Assembly: GCA_031553565.1 (NCBI GenBank)
Contig: JAVBLK010000031.1
Span: 1-56,819, forward strand
From: JAVBLK01 sp031553565
GTDB lineage: Bacteria > Bacillota > Clostridia > Christensenellales > DUVY01
DNA: 56,819 nt
Direction of reading: 5' to 3'
The notes under the pieces are model-generated. The model worked only from the letters and a program-made list of their open reading frames with translations. It searched no databases and was not told the origin of the DNA. Each line of letters starts with the position of its first letter. Within the stretch, counting starts at the first letter, position 1. Positions 1-7,315 of this stretch are shown piece by piece. The translations under genes were made by a program, and so were the position numbers.

Positions 1-99
1 TCTTTGTGTCCCCGCCTTACTATACCCAAACTTTCTTTGTCCGTCTTCAGCTTTGCATTTAGGACAGCTCTGCTCCATTTTTATTCTCGCTTTTTTCAT
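1..99 (-). CDS. Zinc-ribbon transposase, N-terminal fragment cut by window edge
   Basis: Thirty-three codons run in frame from ATG at 99 down to base 1, so the gene continues outside the window. The peptide has a CPKC knuckle at residues 12-15 followed by GQRKFGYSKAGTQR, the pattern of the N-terminal zinc ribbon of InsA/IS1-like transposases, where a second Cys pair normally follows. The catalytic domain is not visible, so the IS family cannot be fixed. A weak TATAAT-like box lies just upstream on the minus strand. It is intact as far as it can be read, and its position at the edge suggests the assembly ended in a multi-copy IS. Confidence 0.6.
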   Translation of the reverse strand, partial: MKKARIKMEQSCPKCKAEDGQRKFGYSKAGTQR

Positions 100-173
100 A
101 CACCTATTATATCACTTTAAACACTATTTGTCCACTCCTTTTGCTTTACAGGATGCAGACGTATAATATTTTG

Positions 174-395
174 GGAAACGCTGATTAATCCGGCGTGATT
201 TACAGCGGCGTCTTTTTCGGACTTCTTAACTTCACAAACAGTTCCACTGCTTGCTGCAAAAAACAAGCCGTTTTATGCCTGAAAAATACTTGCTTTATAT
301 TAACCACATTAATTCATGCTGAAAAATACTTGTTCTCAATTAATCTCAATTTATTTATTGTGTCCTAAACCTCATTAATTCATCGCTTTTCTTAA
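174..395 (+). mobile_element. MITE family A, copy 1, degenerate composite
   Basis: Begins with the left end GGAAACGCTGATTAATC and the internal GCGTCTTTTTCGG block, then the central hairpin region and the CAAGCCGTTTT block. The right end is repeated: three right-end-like segments (AAATACTTG followed by CTCA, ending in TTCATGC, TTTATTG and TTCATCGC) lie in tandem up to about 395. It looks like an old copy enlarged by partial duplication. No clean target duplication is visible. Confidence 0.7.
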
Positions 396-427
396 AAGGG
401 ACTGCCTTTGTATTGAGGCAGTCCCTT
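396..427. terminator. Perfect 11-bp hairpin
   Basis: AAGGGACTGCC at 396-406 pairs exactly with GGCAGTCCCTT at 417-427 around a 10-nt loop. It sits between MITE copies 1 and 2 and no intact gene ends here. It resembles an intrinsic terminator but lacks a long T tract on either side. Confidence 0.45.
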
Positions 428-429
428 AT

Positions 430-588
430 GTAAACGCTGATTAATTCGATAGAACTTTGACGCATCGTCTTTTTCGGCCTAAAACATCTTCTTTTTTCGT
501 CAATAGCTCTGCTATTGCCTTCAAAAACAAGCCGTTTTATGCCTGAAAAATACCCGGTCAAAATTTATCTCATTTAATCAGCGTTTAC
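430..588 (+). mobile_element. MITE family A, copy 2, full length (159 bp)
   Basis: Perfect 15-bp terminal inverted repeats (GTAAACGCTGATTAA at 430-444 and its complement at 574-588). The centre folds around a CAATAGCTCTGCTATTG hairpin. Flanks are TTAT on the left and TTTT on the right, a near-match to a 4-bp target duplication. A minus-strand ORF across it is repeated in copy 13, which reflects repeat identity, not a gene. Confidence 0.85.
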
Positions 589-617
589 TTTTTGAGAAAT
601 CCGGTTAAAACGTCTTT

Positions 618-1613
618 CTATGCGTTCTGCTGAACCGCCACACCTAAGGCGACTGTCGCGCCGACCATCGGGTTGTTGCCCATTCCGATCAGACCCATCA
701 TTTCTACGTGGGCGGGGACGGAGGACGAGCCTGCGAACTGCGCGTCGCTGTGCATACGGCCCATTGTGTCGGTCATGCCGTAGCTTGCCGGGCCGGCAGC
801 CATGTTGTCGGGGTGGAGGGTGCGTCCCGTACCGCCGCCGCTGGCGACAGAAAAGAACTTCTTATTGTTGTCGACGGACCACTTCTTATAAGTGCCTGCA
901 ACGGGGTGCTGGAAGCGCGTGGGGTTGGTGCTGTTGCCAGTAATGCTGACATCGACCTTTTCCCTGATCATGATCGCGACGCCCTCGCTGACGTCGTCTG
1001 CGCCGTATACGCGCACCTTTGCCTTGTCGCCGTCGCTGTAAGCGGTTTCTTTGACGACATTGAGCTGGCCTTTTTCATAATCGTATTTTGTCTGCACATA
1101 GGTAAAGCCGTTTATGCGGCTGATGATCATTGCGGCGTCTTTCCCAAGGCCGTTCAAAATTACCTGAAGCGGAGTTTTGCGGACCTTATTGGCAGTGCGG
1201 GCAATGCCGATCGCGCCCTCGGCGGCGGCAAAGCTTTCGTGTCCTGCGAGGAAGCAAAAGCACCTTGTTTCCTCGCGCAGCAGCATCGCGCCCAAATTGC
1301 CGTGGCCAAGCCCGACAAGCCTCTGTTCGGCTACGCTGCCGGGGATGCAGAACGCCTGAAGGCCTATACCGATCGCTTCGGCGGCTTCGGCGGCTTTCTT
1401 GCAGCCCTTTTTGATCGCTATCGCAGTGCCCAGCGTGTAAGCCCAGATCGCATTTTCAAAGCAGATCATCTGTACGCCGCGTACGATCTTTTCAACGTCG
1501 ATTTTCTTGGAGTCGCAAATAGCTTTCGCGCCCTCCAGGCCGTCGATCCCGTATTCTTTGCAGGCGGCTTTGATCTTTTCGATCCTTCTTTCATATCCTT
1601 CAAAATTTAACAT
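618..1613 (-). CDS. GGGtGRT family protein
   Basis: 331 residues. It is recognised by the eponymous motif GGGTGRTLHPDNMAAGPASYG near residue 260 and by the flanking FSVAS and GRMHSDAQFAG stretches that define the GGGtGRT family. Function is not established. In Clostridia the gene is commonly paired with a NifU-like scaffold gene, as here, suggesting a role in metal or Fe-S cluster handling; that role is inference. There is no signal peptide or membrane segment, so it should be cytosolic. ATG at 1613 is preceded by AAGGAT. It lies 51 bp downstream of the NifU-like gene on the same strand, so the two probably form an operon. The family call is firm, the function open. Confidence 0.9.
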   Translation of the reverse strand: MLNFEGYERRIEKIKAACKEYGIDGLEGAKAICDSKKIDVEKIVRGVQMICFENAIWAYTLGTAIAIKKGCKKAAEAAEAIGIGLQAFCIPGSVAEQRLVGLGHGNLGAMLLREETRCFCFLAGHESFAAAEGAIGIARTANKVRKTPLQVILNGLGKDAAMIISRINGFTYVQTKYDYEKGQLNVVKETAYSDGDKAKVRVYGADDVSEGVAIMIREKVDVSITGNSTNPTRFQHPVAGTYKKWSVDNNKKFFSVASGGGTGRTLHPDNMAAGPASYGMTDTMGRMHSDAQFAGSSSVPAHVEMMGLIGMGNNPMVGATVALGVAVQQNA

Positions 1614-1664
1614 ATTTTTATATCCTTATTTAAACAATTTTTATGTTTGCAATACCGGTATGTC

Positions 1665-2360
1665 TTACTTGTGGCGGGGGTCGATATAGCTGTCCGCGCC
1701 CTCAAAACGGCCGTAAACGGAGGTGCATTTCGCCAGGGCGTCGTTCGCAGATGCGCCCTTTCCGATCATTTCCATCATTGCGCCCAGGCGGACAAATTCA
1801 TAGCCGATGACCTGCTTGCCTTTATCAAGCGCAAGCTTGGTGATATAGCCCTCGGCCATTTCAAGATACCTTACGCCCTTTGCCTCGGTGCTGTATATCG
1901 TACCGATCTGGGAGCGGAGGCCTTTTCCGAGGTCTTCCAGTCCCGCGCCGACCGGCAGGCCGTTTTCGGAAAACGCGCTCTGCGTGCGCCCGTATATTAT
2001 CTGTAAAAACAGTTCGCGCATAGCTGTGTTGATCGCGTCGCATACAAGGTCGGTATTGACGGCCTCAAGTATCGTTTTGCCAGTCAGGATCTCGCCGGCC
2101 ATCGCCGCGCTGTGTGTCATGCCGGAGCAGCCTATCGTTTCGACAAGCGCTTCTTTGATGATACCGTTCTTGACGTTGAGGGTCAGCTTGCATGCGCCCT
2201 GCTGCGGCGCGCACCAGCCGACGCCGTGCGTCAGCCCCGAGATATCCTTGACCTCCTTGGCCTGGACCCATTTGCCTTCTTCGGGGATAGGGGCGGGGCC
2301 GTGGTTGGGGCCTTTCGCCACGCAGATCATTTCTTCCACTTCTTTACTGTACTGCAGCAT
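1665..2360 (-). CDS. NifU-like iron-sulfur cluster assembly scaffold protein
   Basis: 231 residues from ATG at 2360, chosen because AAGGAGAG lies just upstream; an in-frame extension to 2426 has no ribosome site. The protein shows NifU/IscU-type signatures with Cys in GVGWCAPQQGACKL, ETIGCSGMTHSAAMAG and DLVCDAINTAM, which correspond to the cluster ligand regions of this fold. The likely role is transient assembly or storage of Fe-S clusters. It is the first gene of a pair with the GGGtGRT gene. A structured element at about 2440-2580 upstream may control the pair. The sequence is longer than IscU, as in this GGGtGRT-linked subgroup. Confidence 0.85.
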   Translation of the reverse strand: MLQYSKEVEEMICVAKGPNHGPAPIPEEGKWVQAKEVKDISGLTHGVGWCAPQQGACKLTLNVKNGIIKEALVETIGCSGMTHSAAMAGEILTGKTILEAVNTDLVCDAINTAMRELFLQIIYGRTQSAFSENGLPVGAGLEDLGKGLRSQIGTIYSTEAKGVRYLEMAEGYITKLALDKGKQVIGYEFVRLGAMMEMIGKGASANDALAKCTSVYGRFEGADSYIDPRHK

Positions 2361-2439
2361 AAAGTATTCTCTCCTTAAATTAATTATCGCCTTATTCTTT
2401 AAGCCGCCGGCCGGGATTATTGTCAAAAGACCACGGCGA

Positions 2440-2580
2440 CTGTAAAAGAAAATTATGATAAGAAAGGGGCGAACAGGGTCGATGCCCCCGCAGCATTACT
2501 GCGTTCCTTTCTTACAATTGCTTAATCAGATACACTCCGCTTTCTTACCGCGGGGATAAAACCAAGCTTTTTCCGCCACA
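2440..2580 (-). promoter_or_regulatory. Structured leader upstream of the NifU-like/GGGtGRT pair
   Basis: On the minus strand, TAAGAAAGG pairs with CCTTTCTTA to enclose two hairpins: GCAG-TAAT-GCTGC, and GGGGC closed by GCCCC just before a TTTCTTATC run. A further CCGC/GCGG hairpin lies 5' of it, and the word GTAAGAAAG occurs twice. The last hairpin could act as a terminator and the outer stem as a competitor, as in a riboswitch. It matches no riboswitch class I can name. A TTGACA box lies downstream of it (minus-strand sense), so it might instead be upstream of the promoter. Confidence 0.35.
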
Positions 2581-2620
2581 CATTATATCATAAAGCAATC
2601 GGTTTTGTCATATAGATTAA

Positions 2621-2718
2621 GGAACCGCAGATTAATTCGGAATAATTTACAGCTGCGTCTTTTTCGCCTGAAAACGTCTTCTTCTTTTGCAAATAGTTCT
2701 ACTATTTGCTGCAAAAAA
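2621..2718 (+). mobile_element. MITE family A, copy 3, truncated
   Basis: Has the left end GGAACCGCAGATTAATTCGG, the GCGTCTTTTTCGCC block and the CAAATAGTTCTACTATTTG hairpin, then stops after GCTGCAAAAAAACGG. The right third and right inverted repeat are missing. Confidence 0.7.
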
Positions 2719-2827
2719 ACGGCAATAACAGTGGAACAGCATAAAAAAATTTGCCGTAAACCGGTGTAACTATTTAAGGCTTCAACACATAAAATGCAGT
2801 AGGACAAATAAAAGGGAGGTGAATTTA

Positions 2828-3469
2828 ATGTCATTTTTCACTAACAACAAGTCCGACAAATGTCCCGGCGCGATAAACGGCAACCCTATGAACGGTATTT
2901 GCGAAAAGGTTTGCATACAGGTAAAAAAGGTTTTCGACGCGTGTATAAAGCAAATGCAGGAAGACGATGTGGCTTTGGTATTGTGCGATTTCTGCCCGCC
3001 TAACCCCGCGCAGCCGCTGACGTTCGTAAGCGCGCGCAGCACGACCCCCAAGGGGATAGTCAGCAACCTCATCATAGACCGCCTGGAGGATAAGCCCCGT
3101 CAGGCACGCGTAAGGTGCACGGTCACGATCCCGATGGAGGTCATTTACGTAGACGCGAACGGAGTAGAGGGCAAGGCAAAGACCTGCCTTTCGATTGCAG
3201 AGGATATCATACTGTTTGTGCCCGAGCCGTCTATCATACCGTATCAATTCGAGGCGGTCGTCAGTGCGGTCGGCCTGGACGGAGTACAGAGCGCCGACAA
3301 CATCTTTGTCTGCGATGTATGCGTCACCGTTATACTTAAGATCGTTATTGAGTCCGAGCTGCTTGTCCCGTCGTACGGCTACGCCCAGATACCGCCGTGC
3401 CAGGAGTTCACGCAGGAGGTATGCACTGGCTTCTTTGAACTGCCCCTGTACCCCGACAGCGAGAGATAA
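2828..3469 (+). CDS. Conserved Cys-containing hypothetical protein (possible spore-associated)
   Basis: 213 residues from ATG at 2828, with GGGAGG at 2814-2819; a GTG at 2819 overlaps the ribosome site and was rejected. The N-terminus reads SFFTNNKSDKCPGAINGNP and is followed by ICEKVCIQVKKVFDAC, then several Cys (LCDFCPP, FVCDVCV, PPCQEF). The middle and end are rich in beta-type residues such as RVRCTVTIPMEVIYVD. There is no signal peptide. It resembles uncharacterised proteins I associate with spore-forming Clostridia, and coat or exosporium location is a guess. It stands alone, with a strong terminator at 3594-3627. Confidence 0.7.
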   Translation: MSFFTNNKSDKCPGAINGNPMNGICEKVCIQVKKVFDACIKQMQEDDVALVLCDFCPPNPAQPLTFVSARSTTPKGIVSNLIIDRLEDKPRQARVRCTVTIPMEVIYVDANGVEGKAKTCLSIAEDIILFVPEPSIIPYQFEAVVSAVGLDGVQSADNIFVCDVCVTVILKIVIESELLVPSYGYAQIPPCQEFTQEVCTGFFELPLYPDSER

Positions 3470-3489
3470 GGCCGTAACGTAAGAACAAC

Positions 3490-3510
3490 CCGCCATATGC
3501 GTATATGGCG
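3490..3510. repeat. Small perfect hairpin
   Basis: CGCCATAT and ATATGGCG face each other across a 4-nt loop, 20 bp after the stop of the Cys-rich protein gene. AAAAG follows, so it is not a typical terminator on the plus strand. Confidence 0.5.
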
Positions 3511-3593
3511 AAAAGCACAAATATACATATGAGGTAATATACAGCTGTCACAAAAGAAATACATGGATCAATAAAGTATATAGCTATATAAAC

Positions 3594-3627
3594 AAAAAGT
3601 CCGCGGGCGAACACTTGCGGACTTTTT
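3594..3627 (+). terminator. Intrinsic terminator
   Basis: AAAAAGTCCGC pairs with GCGGACTTTTT across a 12-nt loop, giving an 11-bp stem ending in five T. It closes the transcription unit of the gene at 2828-3469 and is close to symmetrical. Confidence 0.85.
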
Positions 3628-3740
3628 GTTGCCCGCAGGCGTGCCGGTTTGAGATAAAAGCGCTTGATGCTTTCGAATTATTGCTTTTTATGCGATTTTT
3701 TAGTATCATGTGATATAGGAAACAAAGGATATTTCCTAAA

Positions 3741-4143
3741 GTAAACGCTGATTAATTCGATATAGTTTACAGCGGCGTCTTTTTAGTCTCCGTAAGAGGG
3801 GGTTAAACCCCTCCCCTTAAGGCGAAGCCTTTAGATCAACCGCTAAAAAGAAAAGAAAACGGGAGAAAACAGCAGAGCGGTGTCATCCTGAGCAAAGCGA
3901 AGGATCTTAAGGCAACGGTGATCTTAAATTACAAGATTCTTCACTGCGTTCAGAATGACAAGGCGTTAAAACCTTTAGACGGATTTAGACGTCCTCCGAA
4001 CCCACCGACTTTAGTCGGTAGTGATTTAGTCCTGAAAACGTCTTCTTTCCTTCACAAATAGTTCTACTATTTGCTGCAAAAACAAGCCGTTTTCATGCTG
4101 AAAAATACTTGCTTTAAATTAAACTCATTTAATCAGCGTTTCC
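3741..4143 (+). mobile_element. MITE family A, copy 4, interrupted by another repeat
   Basis: Left part 3741-3784 and right part from about 4031 to 4143 together make one ordinary family A element; about 246 bp of foreign sequence sits between them. The outer flanks carry an exact TAAA duplication (3737-3740 and 4144-4147). The left end is GTAAACGCTG and the right end CAGCGTTTCC. Confidence 0.85.
3785..4030. repeat. Nested palindromic insertion inside MITE copy 4
   Basis: It splits the MITE between GTCTTTTT and CCTGAAAACG. At 3881-3960 it holds a palindromic unit: TGTCATCCTGAGC with AGCGAAGGATCTT, facing AAGATTCTTC and GTTCAGAATGACA. This resembles the widespread interspersed TGTCATTCTGAGCG-type palindrome. 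Smaller hairpins include GGGGTTAAACCCC and ACCGACTTTAGTCGGT. It contains no ORF of note. Confidence 0.6.
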
Positions 4144-4166
4144 TAAAGGAAGCGGGAGGGTGAAAT

Positions 4167-5081
4167 ATGGGGATTGCAAATTTAAAATGCCGGCAATGCG
4201 GCGCGGCCATGGAAAGAAAGGGTGAAAAGGCGGCGGCTTGCCCAAGCTGCGGAGCGTCGATAGTTATTACAGACGATGTGGTCAACAATTATTCGAGCTT
4301 CCAAACCACCCAGCATATCACCAAAAACATTTACGGCGGCGACCAGCCGGACGCGGATATATATTTGCAAAAAGGCGAAACATATCTTGGATTAAACGAA
4401 TACGCGGCGGCAGCTGCTGAATTTGAAAAGGCGGCGCGGGAGAATCCGGGCGATCACCGTGCGTGGCTGGGCATTCTGCGCGGACAGTCCAAAAACCTGA
4501 CCGCACCGTCGGATCACAAGGAGCTTATGGCAAAGGTGCGGAAAACCGCGCCGGCTGCCGTTCTGCCCGAAATTGAAAAGGCATATTCAGTCTATGAAGG
4601 AAAAATGAGGGAGCGCGACCGGGCCAGGCAAGCGGAATTCGAGCGGCAGCTGGGGATCCGGGACGAGCCTGTATTCAGTGCGGCGGAGCTTAAGGCGCGG
4701 CGGCAGGAGTTTTTAAGCAATCAAAAAAACAAAATAGTTTTAAACGGCGGGGTCTTGGTAAAATGCAAGGCGCAGGGCGAAATCATTTTCGTGCCGGAGG
4801 GAACCGCAGAAATTGCGGCAAACGCTTTTGTTTCGTTTTTCTTTGCGCCGTCCGCCAAATGGGTGATCCTGCCGGAGGGGCTCAAGGTCATCCGCGCGCG
4901 CGCGTTTTTCGGCGTCTGCGAATTACTGAGTATTTCGATCCCGTCCTCGGTAGAAACCATCGAGGCCGAGGCCTTTTTACTGTGCAAAAAGTTAAGAAAG
5001 GTGACTTACCGCGGAAAGCCGGAAGTGCAAAGAAACGCATACGACAGCCCGGCGATGACCTTCGCCTATCCCGACGACTAA
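4167..5081 (+). CDS. Zinc-ribbon/TPR/BspA-type LRR protein
   Basis: 304 residues. Residues 8-30 form a zinc ribbon (CRQCGAAM and CPSCGAS). Around residues 70-105 is a TPR-like segment (GETYLGLNEYAAAAAEFEKAARENPGDHRAW). Residues 125-175 are helical and charged. The C-terminal third is BspA-type LRR: EGLKVIRARAFFG and SIPSSVETIEAEAFLLC are typical repeat units. There is no signal peptide, so unlike many LRR_5 proteins it is probably cytosolic. ATG at 4167 follows GGAAGCGGGAGGG. Function is unknown; the layout suggests a scaffold or protein-binding role. It is flanked by MITE copies 4 and 5 and looks monocistronic. Confidence 0.75.
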   Translation: MGIANLKCRQCGAAMERKGEKAAACPSCGASIVITDDVVNNYSSFQTTQHITKNIYGGDQPDADIYLQKGETYLGLNEYAAAAAEFEKAARENPGDHRAWLGILRGQSKNLTAPSDHKELMAKVRKTAPAAVLPEIEKAYSVYEGKMRERDRARQAEFERQLGIRDEPVFSAAELKARRQEFLSNQKNKIVLNGGVLVKCKAQGEIIFVPEGTAEIAANAFVSFFFAPSAKWVILPEGLKVIRARAFFGVCELLSISIPSSVETIEAEAFLLCKKLRKVTYRGKPEVQRNAYDSPAMTFAYPDD

Positions 5082-5230
5082 GCATGAGTTCATGCTTGAT
5101 TCTACAGTATAACTCCTCAAGAGTCCGCTGCGCATATTATTTTGAGGCTTTACTGCCTAACTTTTCGTTTTATCGACCCAGCCTTTAATTTAAACCTTTG
5201 ACTATAAGTTTGAAACATTGATATACTTAT

Positions 5231-5388
5231 GTAAACGCTGATTAAATGAGATAAATTTTGAGCAAGTATTTTTCAGGCAGAAAACGGCTTGTTTTCGAAG
5301 GCAATACCAGAGGTATTGACAAGAAAAGAAGACTTTTTATGGCGAAAAAGACGCGGCCCCAAATTCTATCGAATTAATCAACGTTTAC
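5231..5388 (-). mobile_element. MITE family A, copy 5, full length with exact TTAT duplication
   Basis: 158 bp in reverse orientation (TTTTTCAGGCAGAAAACGG comes first). Ends are GTAAACGCTGATTAA and TTAATCAACGTTTAC. Direct repeats TTAT lie at 5227-5230 and 5389-5392. The central hairpin is CAATACCAGAGGTATTG, with paired changes keeping the stem although the sequence differs from other copies. Confidence 0.9.
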
Positions 5389-5428
5389 TTATACTGTAAT
5401 ATTATATTTTTAAAGGAGCCTTATTTTT

Positions 5429-6292
5429 ATGGTCAAGAAAGCTGTGATCCTGGCGGGGGGGATGGGCACCAGGTTTTTGCCTATTACAAAGTCTATTCCC
5501 AAAGAGATGCTGCCTGTGGTCAATAAGCCCGCGCTGCAGTATATTTCCGAGGAGGTCGAGGCGGCGGGGATCAAGTCTTTGGGTATCGTTATCAATGACG
5601 ATAAGGAGGCGATAAAGCGCCACTTCAGGCCGTCGCCTAAACTAGAGGCGTTTTTGGACAAGGCGGGCAAAACCGAGTTTTTGAAGGCCGTTAAGGACAT
5701 CTGCAATATAGAGGTCGAGTTCATCATACAAAAGGAAGCGCTCGGCAGCGCGCACGCGGTCGGCTGCACCAGGGAATTCATCGGTAAAGACAATTTCGCG
5801 CTTTTAAACGGCGACGATGTTATGTATACGGGCGCAGGGGTTTCGGTCACAAAGCAGCTTTGCGAATGCTTCAATAAATATAAAAAGACCGTTATCGGCG
5901 TGCAGCCCGTCCCGCGCGAGCTTATTGTAAAGTACGGCGTCATCAATATTTTAAGGAACGAGGGCAGGACATATTTTATCGATAAGATCGTGGAAAAGCC
6001 TTCGCCCGCGGAGATCTGCAGCGACCTGGCGTCCTTGGGGCGCTATGTAATGGACAACTGCATTTTCGACGTGATAAAGGACTTAAAGCCCGGCAAGGGC
6101 GGCGAACTGCAGATAACCGACGCGCTGAATATTTTGGCGGCAGGCGGCAAGGCGGTCGCCTATGACTTTGAAGGGCGCCGCTATGACCTGGGCGCAAAGC
6201 AGGGGTATATGGAGGCCAACATCGAGTACGGCTTAAGGGACAAGGAAATAGGCGAGACGCTGAAAGCGTACCTTAAGACTTTGAAGTTTTAA
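5429..6292 (+). CDS. galU: UTP--glucose-1-phosphate uridylyltransferase
   Basis: 287 residues, full length. It makes UDP-glucose from UTP and glucose-1-phosphate, the sugar donor for cell-wall and exopolysaccharide synthesis. The nucleotide-binding signature GGMGTRFLPITKSIPKEMLP is at residues 10-29. Other family motifs are KEALGSAHAV, LLNGDDVMY, IVEKP, GGELQITDAL and RRYDLGAKQGYMEA. ATG at 5429 follows AAAGGAG at 5411-5417. It is monocistronic, with MITE copy 5 ending 40 bp upstream and a terminator at 6315-6349. The promoter probably lies between 5389 and 5410, very close to the MITE end. Confidence 0.95.
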   Translation: MVKKAVILAGGMGTRFLPITKSIPKEMLPVVNKPALQYISEEVEAAGIKSLGIVINDDKEAIKRHFRPSPKLEAFLDKAGKTEFLKAVKDICNIEVEFIIQKEALGSAHAVGCTREFIGKDNFALLNGDDVMYTGAGVSVTKQLCECFNKYKKTVIGVQPVPRELIVKYGVINILRNEGRTYFIDKIVEKPSPAEICSDLASLGRYVMDNCIFDVIKDLKPGKGGELQITDALNILAAGGKAVAYDFEGRRYDLGAKQGYMEANIEYGLRDKEIGETLKAYLKTLKF

Positions 6293-6314
6293 AAAAGCAG
6301 TATTTGAATCGAGC

Positions 6315-6349
6315 AAAAACGGCGCAGTATTTCAACTGTGCCGTTTTTT
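6315..6349 (+). terminator. Intrinsic terminator of galU
   Basis: AAAACGGCGCAG pairs with CTGTGCCGTTTT (one mismatch) and runs into TTTTTT. It separates galU from the phosphate operon promoter. Confidence 0.85.
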
Positions 6350-6350
6350 C

Positions 6351-6378
6351 TTTACACGGAATTTACATAACCTTTACC
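6351..6378 (+). promoter_or_regulatory. Pho box: three TTTACA-type repeats at 11-bp spacing
   Basis: TTTACA at 6351-6356, TTTACA at 6362-6367 and TTTACC at 6373-6378, each separated by 5 nt. This is the PhoP-box layout of Firmicutes (TTWACA repeats, 11-bp period). It lies upstream of a consensus -10 before pstS, as expected for activation by a PhoP regulator such as the one at 11077. Confidence 0.85.
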
Positions 6379-6387
6379 GCCCATATG

Positions 6388-6416
6388 TTTATATAAATAT
6401 ACGCACATTATATAAT
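6388..6416 (+). promoter_or_regulatory. pstS promoter, -10 TATAAT
   Basis: TATAAT at 6411-6416 with only a weak -35 (TTTATA at 6388-6393), typical of an activator-dependent promoter. The predicted start near 6423 is 0-4 nt before the pstS ATG at 6427. Confidence 0.65.
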
Positions 6417-6426
6417 ATAGGCATAC

Positions 6427-7308
6427 ATGAAAAGCGTTAAACTAAAAAAAATGCTGACGGCTGTTATTTCGTGCCTTATGCTGTGCGCGATCGCGGTTGG
6501 GTTTTCGGCATGCGGTGTTTCGTTCGACCCGGACAGAGAGATCGTTGTTGTAACGCGCGAATCAAGCAGCGGCACGCACGAGGTGTTCCTGGAAAAGACC
6601 AAGCTTACTGACCGTGAGATCGTTTCGGGCAAGAGCGTGCTGACCTCAACGGGACTGGTGCTGGCAAAGGTTATGCAGGATCCGCAGGCGATAGGCTATA
6701 TTTCTGCGGGCTCGGTCAACAAGGATGTAGCCGCGCTGAAAGTTGTAAATGCGGCCGGCGTAGCAATGGCCTGCACGAACGAGAACATAAAAAACGGCAG
6801 TTACGAGCTTTCACGGCCTTTCAATATGCTGGAAAAGGAAACGGGTTTGACGGGTTGGGCGGCGGATTTCAAGGCGTTTGTATTAAGCAATGAGGGGCAG
6901 GATCTGGTCAAGGACGCGGGCTACGTACATACCGATGGCCGCCCTGCATATGTCAAGGCAAGCGGCCTGCCGGCGGGCGGGACTATCAAGGTGGGCGGCT
7001 CTACTTCTGTCGAAGAGCTTGTAAACGCTTTCATTGAAAAGTACAAAGTGCTGAATCCGGGTGTAAGCATGAATTATGACCCGACGGGTTCGGGCGCAGG
7101 CGTAACGAATGCGCAAAGCGGCGCATACGACATAGGGTTTTCCAGCCGCGGCTTGAAAGCGTCAGAGACAGGGCTTATACCGACCAGATTTGCCGACGAC
7201 GGCATTGCGGTTATCGTAAACAAAAAGAATACTATAGATACGGTCAAGCTGGAAGACATCACAAAGATATACAAGGGCGAAATCACAAAGTGGAGCGAAA
7301 TAGTATAG
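6427..7308 (+). CDS. pstS: Phosphate-binding lipoprotein PstS, circularly permuted order
   Basis: 293 residues. A lipoprotein signal peptide spans about residues 1-29, with FSACG as lipobox, so it is anchored outside the membrane and feeds phosphate to the Pst transporter. The domain halves are in swapped order relative to E. coli PstS. Residues 38-165 carry the phosphate loop RESSSGTHEVF, then AIGYISAG, normally the C-terminal half. Residues 180-293 (GGTIKVGGSTSVEELV to KIYKGEITKWSEI) correspond to the usual N-terminal half. This order is, as I recall, seen in other Clostridial PstS proteins. No Shine-Dalgarno is visible and the promoter -10 lies 10 nt upstream, suggesting a leaderless message. 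It is first gene of the pst operon. Confidence 0.9.
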   Translation: MKSVKLKKMLTAVISCLMLCAIAVGFSACGVSFDPDREIVVVTRESSSGTHEVFLEKTKLTDREIVSGKSVLTSTGLVLAKVMQDPQAIGYISAGSVNKDVAALKVVNAAGVAMACTNENIKNGSYELSRPFNMLEKETGLTGWAADFKAFVLSNEGQDLVKDAGYVHTDGRPAYVKASGLPAGGTIKVGGSTSVEELVNAFIEKYKVLNPGVSMNYDPTGSGAGVTNAQSGAYDIGFSSRGLKASETGLIPTRFADDGIAVIVNKKNTIDTVKLEDITKIYKGEITKWSEIV

Positions 7309-7315
7309 TAATCAG

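Noticed and set aside
355..561. Minus-strand ORF with a near-identical twin at 54499-54711, apparently a conserved small protein
   Set aside because: Both lie across MITE copies 2 and 13 and share sequence only because those copies are close relatives. Other copies break the frame and no ribosome site is present.
708..1610. 300-codon plus-strand ORF
   Set aside because: It is antisense to the GGGtGRT gene, which has clear family motifs and a ribosome site.
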